DNA from: Microlunatus phosphovorus NM-1 | GTDB taxonomy: Bacteria > Actinomycetota > Actinomycetes > Propionibacteriales > Propionibacteriaceae | DNA: 64,000 bases | Reading direction: 5' to 3' | Assembly: GCF_000270245.1 (NCBI RefSeq) | Contig: NC_015635.1 | Span: 2,480,001 to 2,544,000, forward strand | Shown: piece by piece, positions 57,990 through 64,000 of the stretch | How the letters are laid out: every line of letters begins with the position of its first letter | Position numbering within the stretch: position 1 is the first letter of the stretch | Program-made: the position numbers and the translations under genes | The notes under the pieces: model-generated | What the model saw: only the letters and a program-made list of their open reading frames with translations | The model's database searches: none | Told to the model about the DNA's origin: nothing

Positions 57990-59864
57990 TCACAGGTAGA
58001 GCTGTTGGTTGGCCACCTCAGCGTCGTATTCGGCCCGGGCGGTCTGGGTGCTGTCGAGCTCGGAGGTCTCCGGGACTGGCACGTCCCACCAGGCGCCGGA
58101 GCCGCCGAAGCGGCCCTTGGCGTCGACCTTCACGTAGATCACCACGGTGTTGTCGATGCCGGCGGCCTCGGCCAGGGCCTGCTGCAGTTCGGCGGCGGTG
58201 CTGGCGGTGAGGACGTCGGCACCATAGCTGGCCGCGTTGGCGGCCAGATCGACGCCCACCAGGTTGTCGTCGTCGAACTGTCCCTCGCTGTCGCGGTGGC
58301 TGAAGCGGCAGGCGAAGGCCTGCGAGCCGCGCGTCTCGGACAGTGCCGCGATTGAGCCGTAGCCGGAGTTGTCGACCAGCAGGACGGTGATCTTGAGACC
58401 TTCCTGCACCGCGGTCATGATCTCCTGGCTGGAGAGCAGGAAGGTGCCGTCGCCGATGAAGCAGAACACGTCGCGCGACGGGTCGGCCAGCTTCGCACCG
58501 ACCGCCCCGCCGACCTCGTAGCCCATGCAGGAGTTGCCGTACTCCAGGTCGTAGGCCTTGGGATCGCTGGGTCGCCACAGCCGGTGCAGATCCCCGGGCA
58601 TCGAACCGGCGGCGTTGACCACCACGTGGTGATCACCGGCAGTGGCGTTGACAATGCCGATCGCCTCGGCCTGCGCGAGCGTCGGGCTGTCCTGGATCTC
58701 GATGATCCGGTCGACCTCGGTCCGCCAGTCGGCAGCGGCCTGCGCGACCTCGGCTCGGTACTCCGCGCCCACGCTGTGATCGCCGAGCAGCTCAGCAAGC
58801 TCGGTGATGGACTCGCGGGCATCGCCGACCAGACCCAGCGCGGATTCCTTGTACGCGTCCAGCTCGGCCACGTTGAGGTTGACGAACTGAACGTCCGGGT
58901 TGCGGAAGAGGGTGTTGGAGGCGGTGGTGAAGTCGGTGTAGCGGGTGCCGATCCCGATGATCAGATCGGCTTCGTTGGCAAGCTTGTTGGCGAACACCGA
59001 GCCGGAGGCGCCGAGCGCGTTGACCATTTGGGGGTGGTCGAACGGCAGGCTCGCCTTGCCGGCCTGCGTGACGCCGACCGGGATGCCGGTGCTGGCGGCA
59101 AACTCGGCGAGAGCGGCGGTCGCGTCGGAGTAGATGACGCCGCCGCCGGCGATGATCACCGGGCGCTGCGCGCCGGCGATCAGCTGGGCCGCGCGGCGCA
59201 GCGCTTCGCGATCGGCCCGGGCACGAGGCACCAACCAGGTCCGGGGACGGAACAGCCGAGCGGGGAAGTCCCAGGCCTCGGCCTGCACGTCCTGCGGCAG
59301 GCTCAAGGTGACGGCTCCGGTGTCGGCCGGGCTGGTCAGCGTACGCATCGCCTCCAGCAGGGCGGTCGGCAGCTGGTCCGGACGGTTGATCCGGTCCCAG
59401 TACTTGGAGACGGCCTTGAACGCGTCGCTGGCGGAGTAGTCCCAGGAGAAGTTCGACTCCAGCTGCTGGAGCACCGGCCCGGTCCGGCGGCTGGCGAAGA
59501 TGTCGCTGGGCAGGCACAGCACTGGCAGCCGGTTCACCGTCGCCGTCGCAGCACCGGTGACCATGTTGGTGGCACCGGGCCCGATCGAGGTGGTGACGGC
59601 CATCGCACCGAGCCGGTTCTTCATCTTCGCGTACCCGGTGGCGATGTGGACCATGCCTTGCTCGTTGCGGCCCTGATAGAGCCGGAACTCCTTGCGGTAC
59701 TGCAGGAGCGCCTGGCCGATGCCGGCCACGTTGCCATGGCCGAAGATACCGAGCGCGCCGCCGAAGAACTGCTGCTCGAGCCCGTCGCGCTCCACCCGCT
59801 GCGCGGCGAGAAAGCGGACCACGGCCTGACCGACCGTGAGACGAGTGGTGCTGGTGTTCGACAC
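57990..59864 (-). CDS. iolD: 3D-(3,5/4)-trihydroxycyclohexane-1,2-dione acylhydrolase
   Basis: Thiamine-diphosphate enzyme opening the ring of trihydroxycyclohexanedione to 5-deoxy-glucuronate in inositol catabolism. The 624-residue protein begins LTVGQAVVRFLAAQRVERDG, has GIFGHGNVAGIGQAL, IATGYAKMKNRLGAMAVTTS with the Gly-rich acetolactate-synthase-like region, and the cofactor motif CFIGDGTFLLSSQEIMTAVQ followed by VDNSGYGS. GTG 59864 is chosen, with AAGGAA upstream; GTG 59882 would add six residues. It lies 42 bp after iolB. Confidence 0.95.
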   Translation of the reverse strand: MSNTSTTRLTVGQAVVRFLAAQRVERDGLEQQFFGGALGIFGHGNVAGIGQALLQYRKEFRLYQGRNEQGMVHIATGYAKMKNRLGAMAVTTSIGPGATNMVTGAATATVNRLPVLCLPSDIFASRRTGPVLQQLESNFSWDYSASDAFKAVSKYWDRINRPDQLPTALLEAMRTLTSPADTGAVTLSLPQDVQAEAWDFPARLFRPRTWLVPRARADREALRRAAQLIAGAQRPVIIAGGGVIYSDATAALAEFAASTGIPVGVTQAGKASLPFDHPQMVNALGASGSVFANKLANEADLIIGIGTRYTDFTTASNTLFRNPDVQFVNLNVAELDAYKESALGLVGDARESITELAELLGDHSVGAEYRAEVAQAAADWRTEVDRIIEIQDSPTLAQAEAIGIVNATAGDHHVVVNAAGSMPGDLHRLWRPSDPKAYDLEYGNSCMGYEVGGAVGAKLADPSRDVFCFIGDGTFLLSSQEIMTAVQEGLKITVLLVDNSGYGSIAALSETRGSQAFACRFSHRDSEGQFDDDNLVGVDLAANAASYGADVLTASTAAELQQALAEAAGIDNTVVIYVKVDAKGRFGGSGAWWDVPVPETSELDSTQTARAEYDAEVANQQLYL

Positions 59865-59906
59865 GAGGGATGTTCCTTCCACGTCAAAGAGTCGTGATGT
59901 TGGAGA

Positions 59907-60746
59907 TCAGCTGGGATAGCGGGGGATGAAAGGGAGTCGGGAGTCGATGCCTGCGTCGGGCCAAGCGTCCTGAGTCGCCTTCAGGCATGGGTCCTGGAAG
60001 GCCTGCAGGGTGCGCTTGGATGCCGGCCCGGCGAGCACGTTCAGGTAGTAGAGGTCATGGCCGTGGGCAGCCACGGTGGTGTGGTAGCCCCACGGGATCA
60101 GCAGCAGGTCGCCGTCGCGGACCGTCTGGACCAGGTCGAAGTCACGCTCGGGGGAGTAGACCCGCTGCACCGCCCAGCCGTCCCGCGGGTCGCGGAGACG
60201 GTAGTAGTAGGTTTCCTCGAGCTCCGCCTCGCCGTCGCGATCATGCTCGTGCTTGTGCGGGGGATAGCTGGACCAGTTGCCGCCGGGGGTCCAGACCTCG
60301 ATGACGTGCAGCCGGTCGGCCGGGAAGTCCGGCAGCATCAGGCTGTTCACCTGCCGGGAAGCGTTGCCGCCACCGCGGAGCTCCAAATCGGTGTCATCCG
60401 GAGTGACCAGCACGGGCGCATGCTTCGTGGTGGCCGGTGCGGCCGCGATCGCGATCTCCAGATCGGTGGTCGCGGTCACCGTAGCTTCGGTGTCCAACGG
60501 CAGATAGAGGCAGTGACCCAGACCGTCGAACACCGTCTGCCGGCCGCCGAGCTGCCAGCGCTGACCGTCGGCGGCGACGTCGGCTGTGCCCGAGAGCGGC
60601 ACCAGTGCTCGCTCCTGACCGTCGATCGGCAAGGTCAGTGAGTCACCTGCTTGCAGGGTGTGGACGGCGAAGGAGACATAGGTCCAACCGGCATCGGCGG
60701 GAGTGATCGACTCCCATCCGTTGGCGAGGATCTTGGGTTCAGTCAT
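59907..60746 (-). CDS. iolB: 5-deoxy-glucuronate isomerase
   Basis: Isomerises 5-deoxy-glucuronate to 2-deoxy-5-keto-gluconate. The 279-residue bicupin has [13 protein letters not shown] in the first cupin. The second carries the metal histidines in [23 protein letters not shown] (here HKHEHD is the core) and [21 protein letters not shown] 60746 has GGAGGAG upstream. It is the first gene of the minus-strand operon and lies 55 bp from copy B of the 42-bp element. Confidence 0.95.
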   Translation of the reverse strand: MTEPKILANGWESITPADAGWTYVSFAVHTLQAGDSLTLPIDGQERALVPLSGTADVAADGQRWQLGGRQTVFDGLGHCLYLPLDTEATVTATTDLEIAIAAAPATTKHAPVLVTPDDTDLELRGGGNASRQVNSLMLPDFPADRLHVIEVWTPGGNWSSYPPHKHEHDRDGEAELEETYYYRLRDPRDGWAVQRVYSPERDFDLVQTVRDGDLLLIPWGYHTTVAAHGHDLYYLNVLAGPASKRTLQAFQDPCLKATQDAWPDAGIDSRLPFIPRYPS

Positions 60747-60800
60747 CGAGGGAGAACTCCTCCAGCTAGCGGGATCCGTCATCGGCCGAGCGTCGACAAT

Positions 60801-60842
60801 CTATCGGGTAGCAGACGAGATGTCCATCAAGCGATAGACAGG
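60801..60842. promoter_or_regulatory. 42-bp iol operator, copy B
   Basis: It has the same three blocks as copy A: CTATCG, ACGAGATGTC and CGATAGACAGG. CTATCG and CGATAG at the ends form a perfect inverted repeat. It lies between iolB (minus) and thrS (plus), nearer to iolB. Since thrS is a housekeeping gene, the site most likely controls iolB-iolD and the ABC transporter. Confidence 0.75.
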
Positions 60843-60944
60843 AACTTGGCGCGCAGGAGGCGAAATGGTGCCGCGGCGAAGGGAGGCGACCGACTAGGCT
60901 GGCGGGTGGCCGTTTGGCAATCATCCAGAGGGGAGCATGGGCGC

Positions 60945-63002
60945 GTGTCCAGCATGTCGATCACCATTGTTGGCGAACAGATCGAGGGCCAGCAGGTGAC
61001 CGACACGACTACCGGGCTGGATCTGTTCGGCGACGACAAGACGATCGTCGCCGTTCGGGTCAACGGCGAGTTGCGTGATCTGTCCCGCCCCATCCTTGAC
61101 GACATCAAGGGTCTCGACGACATCGAGGGCCTCGATGGTGCCGAGATCGCGATCGAGCCGGTGAGCAACGCCGAGCCGGACGGGCTGGCGATCGTGCGCC
61201 ACTCCGCCGCCCACGTCGCCGCCCAGGCGGTGCAGGCTGCCCATGCCGACGCCAAGCTGGGCATCGGACCGCCGATCACCGACGGCTTCTATTACGACTT
61301 CGATCTCGCTGAGCCGTTCACGCCCGAGGACCTCAAGGACCTCGAGAAGCGGATGACCCGGATCATCAAGGAGCGGCAGCGCTTCGTCCGCCGTGAGGTG
61401 TCCGACGACGAGGCTCGGGTCGAGCTGGCCAACGAGCCCTACAAGCTGGAGCTGATCACCGACAAGGGCTCTGTCGGTCAAGGGGCAGGTGTCGATGACG
61501 GCGCGAGCGCCGAGGTCGGCGCCGGCCAGCTGACCATCTACGACAACGTCAAGCGCGACGGCTCGGTCGCCTGGAAGGACCTGTGCCGGGGCCCGCACGT
61601 GCCGCACACCGGCTACATCCCGGCGTACGCGCTGATGCGCACCTCTGCCGCTTACTGGCGCGGCGACCAGGCCAACCCTCAGCTGCAGCGGCTGTACGGC
61701 ACCGCCTGGCCGAGCCGGGAGGAGCTGAAGGCGTACCAGACCCGGCTGGAGGAGGCCGCCAAGCGCGACCACCGCCGGCTGGGCCGGGAACTGGACCTGT
61801 TCTCCTTTCCCGACGAGATCGGCTCCGGAATGGCGGTGTTCCACCCCAAGGGCGGGATCCTGCGCAAGGCGATGGAGGACTATTCGCGGCAACGGCACGT
61901 GGATGCCGGCTACGAGTTCGTCTACAGCCCGCACATCAGCAAGGGTGAGCTGTTCGAGATCTCCGGTCACCTCGGCTTCTACAAAGAGGGCATGTTCCCG
62001 CCGATGCATGTCGACGAGGAGCTCAATGACGACGGGAGCGTCCGCAAGCCCGGCCAGGACTACTACCTGAAGCCGATGAACTGCCCGATGCACTGCCTGA
62101 TCTTCCGCTCCCGTGGCCGGTCCTACCGCGAGCTGCCGCTCCGGCTGTTCGAGTTCGGATCGGTCTACCGGTACGAGATGTCCGGCGTGGTGCACGGGCT
62201 GACCCGGGTCCGGGGCATGACGCAGGATGACGCGCACATCTACTGCACCGAGGAGCAGATGCAGGGCGAGCTGATCTCGCTGCTGCAGTTCGTGCTGGAC
62301 CTGTTGAAGGACTACGGCCTGAACGACTTCTATCTGGAGCTCTCCACCCGTGATCCGGAGAAGTCGATCGGCTCGGACGGGGAGTGGGAGCGCGCCACTC
62401 TGGCGCTCGAACAGGCCGCCGCGGCCTCCGGGCTGGACCTGGTCCTCGATCCGGGGGGCGCCGCGTTCTATGCACCCAAGATCTCCGTCCAGGCCCGCGA
62501 CGCGATCGGCCGGACCTGGCAGATGTCGACGATCCAGGTCGATCTGATGCTGCCGGAGCGCTTCGGCCTGGAATACACCGCCTCCGACGGCACCCGGCGG
62601 CGCCCGGTGATGATCCACCGGGCCCTGTTCGGCTCCGTGGAGCGGTTCATCGGGGTGCTCACCGAGCATTACGCCGGCGCTTTTCCGCCCTGGCTGTCCC
62701 CGGTCCAGGTGGTCGGCATCCCCGTTGCGGCGGAGTTCAACGGCTATCTCACCGAGATCGCCGACAAGCTGCGGGCCGAAGGCGTGCTGGTGGAGGTCGA
62801 CACCTCCGACGACCGGATGCAGAAGAAGATCCGTACCGCTCAGCAGGCCAAGGTGCCGTTCATGCTGATCGCCGGTGGCCAGGACGTCGAGGCGGGCGCG
62901 GTGTCGTTCCGCTATCGCAACGGCCGTCAGGTCAACGGCGTGCCGGTGGATGAGGCCGTCCAGATCATCACCGGCGCGATTCGCGACCGGGCCCAGGTCT
63001 GA
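60945..63002 (+). CDS. thrS: Threonyl-tRNA synthetase
   Basis: Charges tRNA-Thr. The 685-residue protein has the N-terminal TGS domain (about 1-70, [17 protein letters not shown]) and the editing domain with [13 protein letters not shown] (metal-like HxxxH) and [12 protein letters not shown]. The class II core has [13 protein letters not shown] with the zinc cysteine, [12 protein letters not shown] (motif 2) and [15 protein letters not shown] (motif 3). An anticodon-binding domain ends it. GTG 60945 is preferred because GAGGGGAG is nine bases upstream; ATG 60954 is the alternative. I see no T-box. Confidence 0.96.
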   Translation: MSSMSITIVGEQIEGQQVTDTTTGLDLFGDDKTIVAVRVNGELRDLSRPILDDIKGLDDIEGLDGAEIAIEPVSNAEPDGLAIVRHSAAHVAAQAVQAAHADAKLGIGPPITDGFYYDFDLAEPFTPEDLKDLEKRMTRIIKERQRFVRREVSDDEARVELANEPYKLELITDKGSVGQGAGVDDGASAEVGAGQLTIYDNVKRDGSVAWKDLCRGPHVPHTGYIPAYALMRTSAAYWRGDQANPQLQRLYGTAWPSREELKAYQTRLEEAAKRDHRRLGRELDLFSFPDEIGSGMAVFHPKGGILRKAMEDYSRQRHVDAGYEFVYSPHISKGELFEISGHLGFYKEGMFPPMHVDEELNDDGSVRKPGQDYYLKPMNCPMHCLIFRSRGRSYRELPLRLFEFGSVYRYEMSGVVHGLTRVRGMTQDDAHIYCTEEQMQGELISLLQFVLDLLKDYGLNDFYLELSTRDPEKSIGSDGEWERATLALEQAAAASGLDLVLDPGGAAFYAPKISVQARDAIGRTWQMSTIQVDLMLPERFGLEYTASDGTRRRPVMIHRALFGSVERFIGVLTEHYAGAFPPWLSPVQVVGIPVAAEFNGYLTEIADKLRAEGVLVEVDTSDDRMQKKIRTAQQAKVPFMLIAGGQDVEAGAVSFRYRNGRQVNGVPVDEAVQIITGAIRDRAQV

Positions 63003-63015
63003 GGGTCAGGTTCGA

Positions 63016-63564
63016 GTGGAGGTCGAGGGCCCAGGCGAGCGGCCCGGCGCGCCGGATGCGTTCCAGCGGCTCTGGACACCGCACCGGATGGTCTACATCG
63101 CCGGAGAGAACAAACCGGCCACTCCGCAGGTCGAGCATTGCCCGTTCTGCGCCGCCCCGGAGCGTGGCGATGATCGGTCCGCGCTCATCGTGCACCGGGG
63201 CGAGCTGGCGTACGCGATCTTGAACCTCTACCCGTACTCGCCGGGTCACCTGCTGATCTGCCCGTACCGCCATGTCGCCGACCTGACCGACGCGACGGTC
63301 ACCGAGTTGACCGAGCTCGCCGTCTTGACCCAGCAGGCGATGCGGGTCACCCGGGCCGTGAGCGGCCCGGACGGCTTCAACCTGGGCATCAATCAGGGTG
63401 CCGTCGCAGGCGCGGGCATCGCCGCGCATCTGCATCAGCACGTGGTGCCACGCTGGACCGGGGATGCGAACTTCCTGCCGGTGGTCGCGCAGACCAAGGC
63501 GGTGCCGCAGCTGCTCGACCAGACCTGGGAACTGCTCGCGACCGCCTGGGCCGAGGCCGGCTGA
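63016..63564 (+). CDS. HIT domain protein, Ap4A phosphorylase-like
   Basis: A 182-residue HIT hydrolase/phosphorylase. HCPFCAAPE (Cys42, Cys45) is the zinc-binding start, YAILNLYPYSPGHLLICPY the nucleotide-binding part, and HLHQHVVPRW (His138, His140, His142) the catalytic HxHxH. Mycobacterial proteins with the same place before pgsA split diadenosine tetraphosphate with phosphate. GTG 63016 follows thrS by 13 bp. The order thrS-HIT-pgsA is conserved in actinobacteria. Confidence 0.92.
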   Translation: MEVEGPGERPGAPDAFQRLWTPHRMVYIAGENKPATPQVEHCPFCAAPERGDDRSALIVHRGELAYAILNLYPYSPGHLLICPYRHVADLTDATVTELTELAVLTQQAMRVTRAVSGPDGFNLGINQGAVAGAGIAAHLHQHVVPRWTGDANFLPVVAQTKAVPQLLDQTWELLATAWAEAG

Positions 63565-63597
63565 TGCTGGAGAGATTCTGATGCTCGAGAGATTCAG
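63564..63597 (+). repeat. 17-bp near-tandem duplication at the pgsA start
   Basis: ATGCTGGAGAGATTCTG (63564-63580) is followed by ATGCTCGAGAGATTCAG (63581-63597), two differences. The first copy makes a five-codon frame (Met-Leu-Glu-Arg-Phe-stop) that overlaps both the HIT stop and the real pgsA start by ATGA. It may affect ribosome re-initiation. Confidence 0.85.
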
Positions 63598-64000
63598 GGC
63601 CGGTGCGTCTCGACTGCTCACCCCGATCGCGTTGTTCCTCAACCGGCACGGGGTCTCGCCCGATCTGGTGACCGCGGTCGGAACCGCCGTGGTGATGCTG
63701 GCGGCCCTGATCTGCTATCCGATGGGCTGGCTGTGGCAGGGCAGCCTCGTGATCGCGGTCTTCGTGCTCGCGGACATGATCGACGGGCTGATGGCCAAGC
63801 TCAGCGGTACTGCGTCGAAATGGGGTGCCTTCCTTGATTCGAGCCTGGACCGGCTGGGGGACGGCGCGATCTTCGGTGGGCTGCTGCTCTATTTCGCGTA
63901 CGAGCGTGATGCGCCGATCTGGGCCGGGATCACCCTGGCGGCTCTGGTCATGGGGCAGCTGACCTCCTATGTCCGGGCCCGGGCGGAGAGTCTGGGATTC
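63581..64000 (+). CDS. pgsA: CDP-alcohol phosphatidyltransferase (PIP synthase), partial
   Basis: Membrane enzyme making phosphatidylinositol phosphate from CDP-diacylglycerol and inositol phosphate, the precursor of actinobacterial inositol lipids. The 140 visible residues have basic N-terminus MLERFRAGASRLLTPIAL, membrane segments, and the family motif: Asp65, Asp68, Gly69, Ala72 in DMIDGLMAK, then Gly82, Asp86 and Asp90 in GAFLDSSLD. The usual Arg after Ala72 is Lys73 here. The C-terminal third is outside the window. It follows the HIT gene with an intervening mini-frame. Confidence 0.88.
   Translation, partial: MLERFRAGASRLLTPIALFLNRHGVSPDLVTAVGTAVVMLAALICYPMGWLWQGSLVIAVFVLADMIDGLMAKLSGTASKWGAFLDSSLDRLGDGAIFGGLLLYFAYERDAPIWAGITLAALVMGQLTSYVRARAESLGF

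Noticed and set aside
60747-60944. Possible T-box or riboswitch before thrS
   Set aside because: I found no T-box sequence and no specifier hairpin; the region is better explained by the iol operator and the iolB promoter.

Overview
The window is high-GC DNA (about two thirds G+C) with actinobacterial gene sets: DUF3000 next to ribonuclease D, a coproporphyrin-type heme segment (hemE-hemY-hemQ), a cysI-cysX-cysH-cysC-cysD-cysN sulfate assimilation operon, UDP-galactopyranose mutase, and thrS-HIT-pgsA. Gene order and the inositol module suggest a member of the Propionibacteriales (Microlunatus-like). That placement is inference from gene content, not from a marker gene.

Layout. 1-2.5 kb: thiolase (cut by the left edge), PadR regulator and a DUF1707 membrane protein. 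2.5-7.7 kb: rnd and DUF3000, diverging from hemE-hemY-hemQ. 7.7-10.9 kb: antitoxin with a broken toxin, tautomerase, acetyltransferase, msrB, and an Erm-type rRNA methyltransferase with a structured leader. 10.9-16.7 kb: photolyase (apparent ATT start), CPBP protease, an SDR-TspO fusion, a LigD-type polymerase domain, a DinB protein and a DUF2442/DUF4160 pair. 16.8-19 kb: RibD-like reductase, PPK2 and a monooxygenase-like protein. 19-25.6 kb: sulfate assimilation operon on the minus strand, preceded by a cysteine-rich leader peptide. 25.7-30.8 kb: YihY/BrkB, four tRNA genes, a class IV aminotransferase, small regulatory and membrane genes, and remnants of a frameshifted membrane gene and a VapC toxin. 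30.9-34.4 kb: an oxidoreductase and an Hsp70-beta-propeller fusion. 34.5-40 kb: four family 2 glycosyltransferases and glf.

40.5-60.8 kb is one large carbohydrate region. A plus-strand module holds a split transketolase, an oxidoreductase, an SDR, a TIM-barrel protein and two IclR regulators. It diverges from a TIM-barrel/PhyH pair. The inositol part has an MFS transporter, two Gfo/Idh/MocA dehydrogenases, and a minus-strand operon iolB-iolD-binding protein-permease-ATPase-GntR. The ABC ATPase is split by a 1,290-bp IS3-family element with a 4-bp target duplication; removing it restores the frame exactly. A 42-bp element in front of both iolB and the transporter/dehydrogenase pair (32 of 42 positions identical) is probably the operator of this regulon.

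The right end returns to housekeeping: thrS, an Ap4A-phosphorylase-like HIT protein and a CDP-alcohol phosphatidyltransferase cut by the right edge.

Most interesting leads: the split-transketolase module with no visible kinase, the shared operator, the cysteine leader peptide, the ATT start of the photolyase, the Hsp70-propeller fusion, and the mutually exclusive hairpins before the erm gene.
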